A stretch of DNA of 64,000 nucleotides from Aselliscus stoliczkanus. Lineage: Eukaryota; Chordata; Mammalia; Chiroptera; Hipposideridae. Both the position numbers and the translations under genes were made by a program. Positions within the stretch are counted from its first letter, which is position 1; every line of letters starts with the position of its first letter. The stretch lies in contig CM066737.1 of assembly GCA_033961575.1 (NCBI GenBank), forward strand, positions 101,460,709 to 101,524,708, in the 5' to 3' direction. Positions 31,916-42,974 of this stretch are shown here, piece by piece. The notes below the pieces were generated by a model. It was given only the letters and a program-made list of their open reading frames with translations, did not search any database and had not been told where the DNA came from.

Positions 31916-32985
31916 GGGGGTGTAGACCACCGCCTGTCTGAGGCTGCAAGGAACTTAACGAGTGCACATTTCAAAAGGGGGCAGGGACGTTCCAAGATAG
32001 ATGTTTTTCCTAGCCCTTTATGTCCACTTACACACAATGGGATTGCAAATCTGTGTCCCTTTGTACTAAAGCAGATGTGCAGGTCCTCCATTTGCCCTCC
32101 TCTGCTTTAGAGAGAGACTAATAGAAGTGCAAGATACCCAGTTTCTGGAACATCAAGTCAAAGAAAGGCAGCCAGCTACCCTAGCCCCACCCCATTAATC
32201 ACTAGAGGCTGCTTTATGGCTTCCCTGCAGTTGGGTGGTTTGCGAGGCCTTCTATACTCTCCCTTATTTGACAAGATATTAGGCACAAGCTGTACCAGGG
32301 TGTGCACTAATGAGACCCACATGTAACTGCTTAAGAGCACTCACTCAGTCCTGTGTAGCTGAGCAGTCTAACAAACGATTAGCTAGTGGCATCTATTTAG
32401 GATATATGATCCAATTGATATGATGATTTCTTTCTAAGGGCTGAACTGATTTTGACACATATAAAAATGTGGTTTCAATCACCCACAACTGCACCATTTG
32501 AACAAGGGGGAGAGAAAGGGTTTTCAAGGGCCCAGACTTGAGGGGAACAAATAAGGTGAAATGAAGGACGTTTGCATTGGTGCTGGGATAAAGGAGGGGG
32601 ACCTATGGGGCATTAGTACTGCCATCAAGGAGCCCAGGAGATTTCCATCTCTGCTGCTGGTTGACTCAGCTATGGGCTACTAATGAAATATGTAAGCGCA
32701 GCCTGGAGGAAGAGCTCGGAGAATTCCTCACCACCTCCTCAATTCAGGCTGCATTCATGTCCATCAACAGTTCAGGGGCCCCCAAATCACTGAAAGACAC
32801 TAGAGCTATAAGGAGAAGACAGGACTGTGTCAGGGCTGGGATGGCTATTCAAAGACCAAACAAAGGCTAAGGGGTTAATTTGCTCAAAGAACCTCCATAT
32901 TGGCCTCAGTTCCCAAGAGGGAGAAATGGCGGGATACCATAGGGGGCTAGGAAATCCATGAAACTCTATCCAATAGTTTTCAGTA
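31916..32985. other. Single-copy sequence, nothing recognised
   Basis: No repeat family or exon recognised. A 69-codon open frame at 32661-32870 lacks domains. Confidence 0.4.
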
Positions 32986-32987
32986 TA

Positions 32988-33135
32988 CTCCTTAGCTTCT
33001 TCTCAACCCATCATCACAAACCATGTGAGGTAGGCAACATGATTAGCTGCTTTATACACATGAGGAAACTGAGGCACAAAGGTCAAACTTACCCAGTTGG
33101 GTAATGGTGTTGATTCCAGACAGCACAACTCCAGA
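32988..33135 (-). mobile_element. MIR-class relic, antisense
   Basis: CCATGTGAGGTAGGCAACATGATTAGCTGCTTTATACACATGAGGAAACTGAGGCACAAAGGTCAAACTTACCCAG is the inverted MIR core. Confidence 0.78.
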
Positions 33136-33735
33136 AACCAAGTACTGTATTTAATTAATCTTGCTGTGGTCTCAGGCCTACGCCTCTCCCTCAGGCCTTG
33201 CTGGACCAGCCTGATTCATTGTGGTATGTCTGAGGCATAACACTGCAGCCTTTGGAACAGCCACCCAACTGCCGAGATGGGGTTTGTGCCGATGTCCTGT
33301 AAAAGCTGAATCCCACAGCTGCCCACATGAATGGGCTCCTGATGCCACAATAGCTTGGCTACATCTGTCCATCTGAGTGCAGAAAACACAGAAATAACTA
33401 CTCTCTGTTGTTATGTGCTTGGCACTGGGCCAGTGATTTTCATGTATCTTATTCCAATTTCTATAGAGAAAGAGAAGCAAGTACTAAGAAGCTGTGTAAG
33501 TTTACACAGTCAGCTATCCAGGCTTTCAATGAAGAGCACCTGCACGTAAGTCTGGTGATTATTTTTCCCACTCTGCAGCTATGCTGTAACGATGCTAAGT
33601 AATGACCTGAACTGTCTGCAGTAACTTTCCTTGCAAGAGCATGAAGCATTCATTGATTCTTTCAACACGAAAGTTCCTTGTGGATCCTCAAGCAGGCTGT
33701 GGCAAAGACTGTTATATATCCATTCTCTGTTCCCT
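33136..33735. other. Single-copy sequence, nothing recognised
   Basis: Overlapping frames on both strands, none with a domain. Confidence 0.4.
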
Positions 33736-33739
33736 TTTT

Positions 33740-34165
33740 TACCCAGGCATGGGGCTGGGACACATTTCCCAGACTCCCGTGCATTAAGTGAAATTGTGTA
33801 TCTGAGTTCTGGCCAATAGCAAATGGGCAGAAGTGACATGTTTCTCCTTTAGTTCTGGCACAAGAGAGCCTTTTGCACAATCCTCCATTCTCTCTTCCCT
33901 CAACTGCTGGCTAGATTCAGGTGCTCTACTGGAGAACAGGAAGTCCCCAGGGAGTGGCAGAGTGACAGCTAGAAGGAGCCTGGCCCCCTGAATGCCTGCA
34001 TGGAGCAGAGCACTCCCCTATCAACCCACACGGGATTGTAACATGAACAAGAAATACAACTGCAATGTGTTATACCACAAAGACTGTAGAGCTTGTTTGT
34101 CATAACAGCCAACCTACTCTGATTAATACACAGATCATACTCATTTCCTTTTTCTTGCACACTTA
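33740..34165 (+). mobile_element. ERVL/MaLR-like LTR relic, sense
   Basis: ACATTTCCCAGACTCCCGTG, GAGTTCTGGCCAATAGCAAATGGGCAGAAGTGACATG, CACAATCCTCCATTCTCTCTTCC, GAGCCTGG.CCCCTGAATG and a TAACATGAACAAGAAATACAACTGCAATGTGTTATACC end parallel the element at 40090-40470 block by block. Non-coding, with no internal region attached. The family name is uncertain. Confidence 0.6.
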
Positions 34166-34187
34166 AAAATCTTACCTATTGGTTAAG

Positions 34188-34378
34188 TCAGTGATGTTCC
34201 AAGTGTGGGCCCTAAATGGCAGCAGGAGCTTGTTAGTAATGCTAATTTTCAGGCCTCACTCCTGTCCTGCTCAATCAAAAGCTTAGTGGGAAGGGTGGAA
34301 CGCAGCCACCTGTGTTTTAATAAGTCCTCCAGATGATTCTGATGCACCCTTGAGTTTGATATCCATTGGGTTAAATAA
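34188..34378 (-). mobile_element. MER5A hAT relic, antisense
   Basis: CCAAGTGTGGGCCCTAAATGGCAGCAGGAGCTTGTTAGTAATGCTAATTTTCAGGCCTCA, then TGTGTTTTAATAAGTCCTCCAGATGATTCTGATGCAC. The complement of the MER5A consensus. Confidence 0.88.
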
Positions 34379-34591
34379 ACTGAGGTTTACCGATGAAATC
34401 TACAAGGCTATCTCCAAGCCTCACCCAGCTCCCCTTTCTCTGATCTCTGCCATCCACTAACTTCCATCCTTAATTACACATGGTGTGATTGTGACCACAC
34501 TGCTTTCTCCATGCTGTATATACTTGCCCTAAGTTACTATAGGAAGAGACCATCTTCCTTACCTATTGGTAAGTATAGGAAGGGGAGGAAC

Positions 34592-34645
34592 AAATGAGGG
34601 AGGGAGGGAGAGGGAGAGAAAGATGGAGAGGGAAGGAGGCGCATA
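34592..34645. repeat. Purine-rich (GGGA)n tract
   Basis: GAGGGAGGGAGGGAGAGGGAGAGAAAGATGGAGAGGGAAGGAGG. Confidence 0.85.
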
Positions 34646-34824
34646 CCCATGATACAGAACAGGCAGCCAAGTCATTGATCATTCCCATTCAACAGATGGA
34701 AAATGTCAACTGTCAAAAGACTAGGTGAGTTGTCAAGCTGTAATTTCAGTAAACATGCTTGCTTTGGGGTGGCTTGATGTTATCGCCTACAGGTTTGAAT
34801 CCCCATTGCAGAGATAGGACATCA

Positions 34825-35062
34825 TAAGGAGTTAAGTGCTTGAGTACTAAAGCCAGACCGGTTTTCTGGGTTCAGATCTGGGCTTCTGCACTCACTGGCT
34901 GTAGAATTGTAGGTCAATTATTTAAGCCCTCCGTGTCTGTTGGGATAATAATGGTTTCCTACCCTCACTGGGATGTGCTAAGGATTTAAAGAGAAAATTG
35001 GGTATAAGGTCCTTAGAACAATGCCGGGTGTACAGAAAGTGCTCCATAAGGTTAGGAATTAT
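34825..35062 (+). mobile_element. MIR SINE relic, sense
   Basis: GTGCTTGAGTACTAAAGCCAGACCGGTTTTCTGGGTTCAGATCTGG, then GTCCTTAGAACAATGCCGGGTGTACAG. Confidence 0.82.
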
Positions 35063-35067
35063 ATCCT

Positions 35068-35175
35068 ATTGGATGAGTGACCCGGAGAAGTCACCTAAGC
35101 TCTGAACCTCAGTTTCCTCATCTATAGAAAGGGGTGTTGCAAAAATGAATTGAGATGATGAATGGTTGACACTGA
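35068..35175 (+). mobile_element. MIR core fragment, sense
   Basis: GAGTGACCCGGAGAAGTCACCTAAGCTCTGAACCTCAGTTTCCTCATCTATAGAAAGG. Separate from the MIR just upstream. Confidence 0.8.
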
Positions 35176-35900
35176 GCACAGAAGAGGGGCCAGCTGGAAG
35201 CTTAGAGGTTCCCTCCTCTACAAAGCCTGCCTTCTTTACATCTCTAGGTCTTGCTTGTGCGGTACAGTGGGACAGAATACATGGATACACACTTCCAGGA
35301 AAGTAGGGTACAAGTCAGACAGCAATCAGTGCACAGAGGGCTTGGCCTTCCTGGAGTGTGGCGGGCCTGCAGGGGTGGGCAGCTCAGGCCCAGTAGGGGC
35401 AGACCAGGCCCCTCAGAGAGATGAACTATGGGAGGACAGCTCCTTGGGCTCCTCAAATCCCTGCTTCATTTCTAAACAAGCAACAAAGATGGCACCATTG
35501 ACTTTGATCCAGAGAACTCTTTGTCCAGCTTGGAAAAACTGCCCACAGCAGCTAGAGAGCAAAGGTTAGACACTGCTCTCCCAGACTTGTTATTAATGGA
35601 TTTCAAAAGGGAAGGGGGTTGCTTATTTATTACCTCCTTCCAGCTCGCCCCTTCCTGGACTGAGGCGAGAGAGACAGGAAGGTGAGGAATTTCCTTCTAA
35701 ACTTTTTTTTTCTTTTTTAAGATTAAAGAAAATTTACAAGGTCAAGAAAACCCACAATGTTTACTTAGGGTTAAGAGGTATGCAAGAGGAGCAAGGAAGG
35801 TAGAAATTTTAAGCTTTAGTTTTTTTCTTACTCATTCTCTAGCTTCCATCTGTTATTGGGGTCCATTTTTCTTGAGCTTTTCAACTTAAAAACTCATAGA
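35176..35900. other. Single-copy sequence, nothing recognised
   Basis: A 135-codon open frame (35162-35569) begins inside the MIR fragment and has no domain. It is GC-richer than its surroundings, which lengthens chance frames. Confidence 0.4.
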
Positions 35901-36420
35901 AGTGTGAACTGGTACACTTGGAAGAGGAATTTGGCAAGCTTTTGCAAAGCCAGAGATACACATGGCCATCGACCCAGCAAGGCCATCCCTAGGTTGACCA
36001 TGAACCCTACAGCAAGTTTAATTTCATTAAACTTGTTTTACTTAAAAGGTAGCTGGTTGTCAAAGTAAACTGTGTCACCTTGTAATTGAAATAAGTTTAA
36101 TGTAACAGTACCTCCTCTTACCAGGGGCAACATATTTTGATATTTTCTAATATATTCTATTCTATTTCATTTTTTTCAATGTTGGTTACAACCAGCTGGT
36201 TTCAGCTCATGATCCACAAATGGGTTACAGCACACTCTGAAAAACAATGTCCTGAAAAACTCACACATCTATGCACAAAAGCAACATATGTTCATTGCAG
36301 CATTGCTTGGAAGAGGAAAAACTAGAAACAACTTATATGTCTATCAACAGGAGAATAGATGAATAAACAGAAGCACTTTCATATAGTGTATTATAACAGC
36401 AATTAAAAATGAATCAAGTA

Positions 36421-36519
36421 GGGCCGGCTGAGTGGCGCGGTGGTTGAGCGCTGGCTTGGGAAGCCAGCGGCCCCGGTTCAGGTCCCACATGTGAGGGCCA
36501 CGGACACTGCCCTCAAAAA
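36421..36519 (+). mobile_element. Short tRNA-derived SINE, first of a pair at one target site
   Basis: GGGCCGGCTGAGTGGCGCGG head, CCCCGGTTCAGGTCCCACAT and a GACACTGCCCTC tail. Flanked by AAAAATGAATCAAGTA at 36405-36420 and 36520-36535. The latter copy is also the left TSD of the next SINE. Confidence 0.95.
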
Positions 36520-36535
36520 AAAAATGAATCAAGTA

Positions 36536-36707
36536 AGGGGCCAGCCGAGTGGCTCAGTTGGTTAAGAGCTCACTCAAGAGTGCAAGTTGAGCTCTGAGCA
36601 ACAGCAGTTCGATGCCCAGCCCAAGCTGAGCAGTTGCTGAGCTGCCAACAGGTGGCAGGATGGCTCAGCTAAAAATAAAAAAAAATAAAATTAATTAATT
36701 AATTTTA
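36536..36707 (+). mobile_element. Variant tRNA-derived SINE, second of the pair
   Basis: The head AGGGGCCAGCCGAGTGGCTC is related, but the body differs from the short form: GTTGAGCTCTGAGCAACAGCAGTTCGATGCCCAGC...GGTGGCAGGATGGCTCAGC. The tail is AAATAAAAAAAAATAAAATTAATTAATTAATT. Flanks are AAAAATGAATCAAGTA at 36520-36535 and 36708-36723. A distinct subfamily with a TTAA-expanded tail. Confidence 0.88.
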
Positions 36708-36986
36708 AAAAATGAATCAAGTAGAGCTAGAAGTAACAGTATGAATAAATCTCCATATATGACATTGAACAAATAAGGCAAGTTGTAGAAAGATACATAC
36801 AGTATAAAACAATGTGTACAAATGTAAAATTGGGCAAAATAATACTAAATGCTACTTAGGATACATACATGTATATTAAATTATAAAGATATGTCTGGGA
36901 GTTATTAACACTAAATTTCAGGGTATGGTTGAAGAAAGTGATACTATTTGTATGTGTCTGTGCACGTGCACGTGATTGCCATTCTA

Positions 36987-37065
36987 TTGGGTTGTCGGAA
37001 AAGTCATGATACATTTTTGCAATGAAAAACACAAAAAACACATCATGACTTTTCCGACAACCCAA
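36987..37065. mobile_element. 79-bp mariner-type MITE, near-perfect palindrome
   Basis: Ends are identical inverted repeats for 24 bp, beginning TTGGGTTGTCGGAAAAGTCA. They are flanked by TA on each side (36985-36986 and 37066-37067), the mariner target. Only about 30 bp separate the arms, and these partly pair too. The lack of mismatch in the arms suggests recent insertion. Its ends differ from those of the two deleted mariners at 2335 and 12231, so a different family mobilised it. Confidence 0.93.
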
Positions 37066-37069
37066 TAGT

Positions 37070-37660
37070 AAACTCCCGAACTGCCTGTCTCTTTGGACTA
37101 CAGCCATTTACCATGGAACAAAGAAGGAAAGGTGGAGGAGAAACTTGCATCTGGAGGGTAGGTGAGAGCATTGCTTTGACCTCATTTGCCACTGCCTGAA
37201 ATGTATGTTAGAGACAATGAGCATAACATTCCAGGGTCAGGAGTTCTGATGGGCCCCATTCAGAAGTGTCAAGAGAAAGTTCCCCAGGAAGGTGAAAATG
37301 CTCTTTGACCCTCCTCCAGGGCTTTCCTGTAGGGTGGCCAACACTGCTGGCAGGCCATCCTGAAGACGCTTGGACTTACACTAGAAGAGGAAAGGTGCAA
37401 CTGAAACTCTAGAACCTACTTTAACAATCAAAACCCAGCATGGTATAACAGCTGGAGACACACAAAAAGGACAACAAATCCTCTCACCTGTTCCCAAGAT
37501 AGACCAAGCTAATGAATCACAGCACTTCAGAATCCTTGAGTGCCAGAATTGGGCCTCAGAATCCTTCTTAACACAGTGTTTTCACAGTCACTATCAAATG
37601 ATGAAGACCAGCATGCAATCAAAAACCTGCCTGCAATCTCTGTTAAGGGAGTGAGTTTTT
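37070..37660. other. Single-copy sequence, nothing recognised
   Basis: No repeat family or exon recognised. Confidence 0.4.
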
Positions 37661-37664
37661 CTTG

Positions 37665-37800
37665 AGCTTCAGGAGACCCGGTTTATAGTCCTGGCTTTGC
37701 CATTAAACAGTTGTGTGACCTTGGACCAGGCACTTGACCTCTCAGGCCTTGTTTTTTTCAGGTGTCAAATGGAAGAACTGAGAGATTAGATCCCTTGAGT
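37665..37800 (+). mobile_element. MIR SINE relic, sense
   Basis: GAGACCCGGTTTATAGTCCTGGCTTTGCCATTAAACAGTTGTGTGACCTTGGACCAGGCACTTGACCTCTC. Confidence 0.9.
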
Positions 37801-39380
37801 TGGAGAAGGGGGTTGTTTCTGGCAAAGAACCCACACTGACTCCCCTGGACATCTCAGATTCCAGCAGCTTTCCCTGTTCTCCATAGCTCATTTGTCCTGT
37901 GTGGCAATGAAGATCTAGGTATTCAGCTGGGTGTCACATTCAAATACCTGAGAAAGCACAAGTCAGGCCCCACATGGCCATCCATAGTGGCTGATTACCC
38001 ACACTGGAAAATGATGGGATGGGGAGTGGCTTAGATTTTTGTTTGTTCGTTAGCCTAAATGTTTACCTGAAATCCCTGGCAAAATGGTTCTAGTATATAA
38101 TCATAGAGATAATAAGTACAATTTTATTTTTAAGCCAGATTCCAAATAGTCATGTCCATCCACCAGGTAAGTGTCCAGATAAAAATCATTACAAAGCTTT
38201 GTTCCCACACCCAGCATCCAGGATGCCTAGAAAAATCTGTGCCCAAGAGGGCACCATCAGAGGATAGAACTTGGATACAGAAGGAAGGCAGTGTTTTTTC
38301 CCTTTATCTCTGAGAAAAACCCAATAACCACCGTTTTTCTTTGAGGTAAATAGTTAAAATGGTCTAAACTTTTCCTTCAGTTGTATTCTTACACAAGCTA
38401 TTGCCTATATTTGGGACAATCTCCCTCCACCCTACCCCACCCCCCAAAAAAACAAAACCTCTCAACCTTCTCAGAGACACAGCCCTGACTTTGATTCAAT
38501 ACCAACCCCAAGGTTTCTAGGCCTCCAATTCGGTAGTTTGAATGATACACTTGTAAGGTTAAGGCTTTATGCTTTCCAAACAGGAACAAAGTGTTTGCTC
38601 TTCGTGTTAAGGTAACTCTTCATGGCTGAGCAGGTGCGTGTTTGCTACCAAGAATGGAAATCCAGGGGCTTCCAAACACATGAGTACAAGAGTGTGGTCT
38701 GGGGAAGGCAGGAGGCCTCCAAAACCCAAGCCTGTTTAGCATGCAGGCCTAGGGCTTGGGGGTCTCTGTGTCTCCTTACGAGGGGGCAGACTGACAGGCC
38801 CAAGAGGGGGCTAGAAACAACAGCCTGTGGACCCCTCCATTATGGACAAGACCCTCTGCTGACCAGAAAAACCCCAATGGGTTCTTTTTAAAGGAGCCCT
38901 TGCGTGCCCACTGAGCAGCTTGTGGGATGGCAAGCTGACAGTTCTGAGGCTGAGGCTGCACCTGCCCAGCCCCAGGGAAGCACGGACTCCAGCCAGTCTG
39001 GAGCACGGCCTGGGCTTTGGCCCTCCTCTGTGTAAGAAATCAGAGAGAGGGGCAGGTCTTTATTTGGGCCTTCTTTGCTCTTGTCCTACCTTCCCCCAAA
39101 CCACCAAAGCCAATGAGATAATTAGACCCTGCGGGAGGAGTTTTGGTGTGGGTGAAACACTGCCAGGCTGAGAGCTCTGGGGAGATGTGATCCCTTCTTA
39201 TACCCAAGAAGAAATAGCTCCTGGGAAGTGGCTTCTCCTCCGTTAAACCTTTGCCCCTCTGTCCTGCTCTGCACTGACCCCAAGCTTCAGTGTCGAAGTA
39301 AGTTCATTCTGGAAAGCTTTCAGTCCCCTCTTCACACCCGGGAGGCCAGGGCTCTCCTCCTGGAGTCTCTTTGAAGCTGC
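37801..39380. other. Single-copy sequence, nothing recognised
   Basis: Locally GC-rich at 38650-39100, where overlapping frames on both strands are open by composition. No domains. Confidence 0.4.
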
Positions 39381-39384
39381 TGTT

Positions 39385-39558
39385 CTAGTGATTCTTGACC
39401 TTGGCTGTGTATCAGAATCACCAGGGAAATTTCTTTTAAAAACAAACCAAAACCAATGCCTGTACCTCCCCACACTCCCCCTGCAAGATTGAGTTAATTA
39501 GTCAAATCTACCCAAGGTGACACCAAAGTGTAGTCGAGGCTGAGAATTACTGAGCTAT
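39385..39558 (+). mobile_element. MER5A-like hAT relic
   Basis: GTGATTCTTGACCTTGGCTGTGTATCAGAATCACCAGGGAAATTTC, TGCCTGTACC...CCCCTGCAAGATTGAGTTAATTAGTC, and ends GGCTGAGAATTACTGAG. Confidence 0.78.
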
Positions 39559-39559
39559 T

Positions 39560-39910
39560 CCCTCTGCCTGGCGCACAGGTGCCCATACCACTCACTGCCT
39601 TGCCTTCCTTTAGCTGCCTAAGTCTTAGTACCCGTCCTTCAGGTCTCAGTGCAAATGTCTTTTTTTTCTGGAAATTGCTCTGGCTCTCCCAGACTGGCCT
39701 ATGTCTCTAGCTGTCTGCTCCCATAGTACTCCTACTTTCCCCCACAGAGTCCTTAGATTATACGGAATGTACATGCTTAGTTGCCTGTCTTCTGAAAGAT
39801 GCCAGCTCCTAGAGAACATGTTCTGCTTCCGGTATTTCTCACCATCACAGCCCCTGTGCCCAACACAATGCCTGACCTATGATAGAAAACCCTCTGAACG
39901 AATAATTGAC
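39560..39910 (+). mobile_element. LINE-2 3' end, sense
   Basis: CCTTCAGGTCTCAGTGCAAATGTC, AGATGCCAGCTCCTAGAGAACATGTTCTGCT, then CAGCCCCTGTGCCCAACACAATGCCTGACC. The L2 3' UTR order. Confidence 0.8.
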
Positions 39911-40089
39911 CTTGGCTTATTCAGTGCTGGTCCCTTCCCTAGGACACACTGATAGCATTTTTTTTTTTAAATCAAGCATTTTCCAAACCACAGCAAAATA
40001 TCCTTTCTCTCCTTATGGAAACTGAGAGGGGGAGGCTCCAGTTTGGTTTTTGTGGCAGAGATTGATTAGTTTTTCACGAAACCATTTAC

Positions 40090-40470
40090 CTTTCCTCTGG
40101 GCACACTGCTAGACCACGTTTCCCAGCCTCCCTGTGGCTAGGTGTGGCCATGAACTGAGGCTGGCCAATGGAATGTGGGCGGAAGTGATAAACACCATTT
40201 TCAGGCCTGGCCCATAAAAACTGCCCTCCAACTCCCCCACACTTGCTCTCTCTCTCTCTCATCCCTTGACTGCTGGTTAAATTTGGAGATCCAGTGGAAG
40301 ACTCCAGTGGAAGAGCCACAAGACGAAAGGAGCCTGGGTCCTTGAATGACTGTATGTAGCACAGCACCCTCCCTCAACCCCGGCCAACTACATTAGATTG
40401 TGGCATGAGTGAGAAATAAACATTTTCTGGGATAAGTCACTGAGGTGTGAGGGTGTTCCAGCAGTTAGCT
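40090..40470 (+). mobile_element. ERVL/MaLR-like LTR relic, sense
   Basis: GACCACGTTTCCCAGCCTCCCTGTGGCTAGGTGTGGCCATG, GGCTGGCCAATGGAATGTGGGCGGAAGTGA, CAGGCCTGGCCCATAAAAACTGCCCTCC (possible TATA-like CATAAAA), GAGCCTGGGTCCTTGAATGACTG and GAGAAATAAACATTTTCTGGGATAAGTCACTGAGG (AATAAA signal). Same family as 33740-34165. Solo and non-coding. Confidence 0.65.
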
Positions 40471-40479
40471 GTACCATGC

Positions 40480-41550
40480 ATAATGTACTGTAAAACTTTT
40501 TCACCAGTTTACCAAAACTTCAGGGTGCACATAATCCATAAATTCAAAGGTCAAAGTGAGTAAAATCACCTTGACTCATTCTATACTTCTGTTTTGATGC
40601 ACATGGCTTCTTTCCACAGAATACATGGGAACTGGTTCAACGTAACTCAGTTCTCTACTTCTCAGATTGGCCAAGTGTTGCCTGATCCTAAATAAAACAG
40701 AGAAATCTTTTCAGGTACCAGTTGGCATCTATCTCCCTTTGACCTGTCACTTGTCCTCTGGGCACCCAGGAAGGAGCCTGTTTGCATGTGGACCAACCCT
40801 ATGCTATTCTGGACCACTGGACAAGTGACTTCTCGTTCTCCGTAACCAGCTATGTCCAAGAAGAGACAGGCCTCAGCTCCCCACTAAACAGCCACAGCAT
40901 TCCCAACCATAAACAAAGGGAGCACAGTAACAGTGATTAACTTCAAAATCCAGAACCCAATGCAAATAATCCATTATTTTCAGACAGAACCAAAGGGTTT
41001 TTGTGCACTTTTATTAAAAAATCACCCACACAACATTTGAAAGAGTTCAAAGCAGAATGAAACCTATATAGTTTCTAAAATTGTTAAACTCCAATAAAAC
41101 TTTAACATCAACCTGTTCTTTGAACTGAACTCACATTTTTATTTATTATGAGTCTCTGGCTCCCACTGTCACCCACCTCTTTAACTTTTACCTTTATCAC
41201 TTCCTTTAGGAAAAAAAGAAAGAAAGCCATATGCCATGAAATTGTTGAAGGGATACCCTCTTTGTATGCATATGTCTCTGTGTTTGCATCCAGTAAAAAA
41301 CACTTGGCAATTTAATGGTTTAAGACCATCGTTTCCAAAGGCGATTAATTATTTACCAAATATTTATTGCCCTCCATGGAAGGCCTTATAGGAAATACTG
41401 AAACAACTGACCCAGGCTCTACTCTCCAAGGGCAGACCATCTGGATAAGGGAGTTACATTTAAAGCACGATTAACTCCAAAAATGGTTAAATGTGGAAAA
41501 CTCCATAAAAGGAGGTAGAGACCAAGTGTTATCAAAGCCTCCCAGATGGG
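40480..41550. other. Single-copy sequence, nothing recognised
   Basis: AT-rich, with no feature beyond short frames. Confidence 0.4.
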
Positions 41551-41557
41551 AAAATGC

Positions 41558-41670
41558 ATTTATTCATTCATTATTCATTCAACAAGAATTTATTGAGCAT
41601 TTATTATATGCCAGGCACTGTGCTTGATACTATATACCCAGTAGTGAGCAAGATAGACAGTCATGCAAGT
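41558..41670 (-). mobile_element. LINE-2 3' terminus, antisense
   Basis: TTTATTCATTCATTATTCATTCAACAAGAATTTATTGAGCATTTATTATATGCCAGGCACTGTGCTTGATAC is the complement of the L2 end. Confidence 0.85.
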
Positions 41671-41754
41671 GCTTCACAGAAGAGGTGGAATCAAACCTGG
41701 GCCGACAGCCATAAGTAGCTAAAACATAGGATTATAACAACAAGAAATACAGCT

Positions 41755-41935
41755 AAACACTGACTAAGTACCTTCTAAGTGTATTACACCTGTTAACCTA
41801 TTTAATCAGCCCAACAACAACATGAGGTAGGTATTCTTATTCCCATTTTACAGAAGAGGACACTGGGCTCCAAGAGGTTAAGTTACTTTCCTGGGGTCAT
41901 CCAGAGCCTGGATTATCCCCAAGCAGTCCACTTCC
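41755..41935 (-). mobile_element. MIR-class relic, antisense
   Basis: CATGAGGTAGGTATTCTTATTCCCATTTTACAGAAGAGGACACTGGGCTCCAAGAGGTTAAGTTAC. Confidence 0.88.
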
Positions 41936-42385
41936 ATGGCCCTCATTCTTATCTGCTACATCCTAAATCATGGGTGGTTTTGAATTCCAGGGCAAGGAAT
42001 TTCAAGCCCAGTTTTTGCCATGATCTGAGCCACTGCTATACACAGGATGAAGGCACATAAATGAAGCCTGGAACTGAAACCTGCCAGTAGTATAAGTCAG
42101 AGAAGGCATCCCAACCCAATTCAGGTCAGTTCAACAAAGCAGGAGAACACTATTCTGGGGCCCCAGAACAAAAGTGATGAAGATTTCACTTGGCACTGCC
42201 ACTGCCATGGAAATGCACACCAGGGGGCCATTTCTAAGTGAAATTGGACTACAAGACCTTTTTGTCATTTTAGGAATTAAAGGCCCTAGGCAGGGGTCCT
42301 CTATAGGAAGTAGAGGTTTTCCCAGCCTAATCTGATTCTGTTTTAAAGGTAATTTCTCCTCAGTGTGACATGCTCCTCCTCATGA
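41936..42385. other. Single-copy sequence; weak CTCF-like core
   Basis: ACACCAGGGGGCCA at 42217-42230 resembles a CTCF core with a poor 5' edge. No other feature. Confidence 0.25.

Positions 42386-42386
<1 letters not shown>

Positions 42387-42426
<40 letters not shown>
42387..42426. repeat. (CA)n microsatellite
   Basis: About 20 uninterrupted CA units. Confidence 0.97.
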
Positions 42427-42427
<1 letters not shown>

Positions 42428-42970
42428 CCCATTCATCATGGAATAGATGAATCATTGGATTCCATCAAACATCTTACTAAACTGTGGAGTTTAAGAAAAA
42501 GCATGGCCCAGACACCACGCAAATAACAGATTATGAAACGAAGGAGGCAATTAAAGGGGGCTGGCAACTGCAAGGCTATAACTTGGGCCATTGTTTGGGG
42601 GGGTGGGGAGCCTATGAAAGGCAGTTCCAGATGAGACAGGAGCTAATGGAGCTGAACAGCTGGTTTGTGTTCCCTGCAGATACAGGCTGACAGTCCATCA
42701 AGCACTCTAGGGGTCATGTTTCACAGACATCCCTCAAGAGAGGTTAAAAATAAAAAATCCCTAGCTCTGGCCAGAGCCACAATCCCAAGAGGGTCGTTAG
42801 TCTCTGGAAAATAAGGCCACAAGGAACTGAAGAAAATGATCTTGTTGTGCCCATAAAAGTGGCACTCCCAGGGTGAGATCCACCAAAGTCTATCCTGTAC
42901 CAATTTCTACCCTCTTTCCTACCTTCAAGCCTCACTGGACAATACCAGGACAAAAATGCATAACCAGTTC
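42427..42970. other. Single-copy sequence, nothing recognised
   Basis: A GGGGGGGTGGGGAG run lies at 42597-42610. No repeat or exon evidence. Confidence 0.4.
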
Positions 42971-42974
42971 CTCC

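Larger units (their letters stand above)
35905..36960 (+). mobile_element. Old LINE-1 relic, sense, interrupted by two SINEs
   Basis: GGAAGAGGAATTTGGCAAGC and ATCGACCCAGC, then TATGCACAAAAGCAACATATGTTCATTGCAGCATTGCTTGG and ATGTCTATCAACAGGAGAATAGATGAATAAA, then (after the SINEs) AGATACATACAGTATAAAACAATGTG. The order follows the L1 ORF2 end. The stretch 36000-36240 is less certain. Confidence 0.65.

Noticed and set aside
42217..42230. CTCF-like core ACACCAGGGGGCCA
   Set aside because: Single short match with a poor 5' edge and no supporting flanking motif. Too weak to assert.
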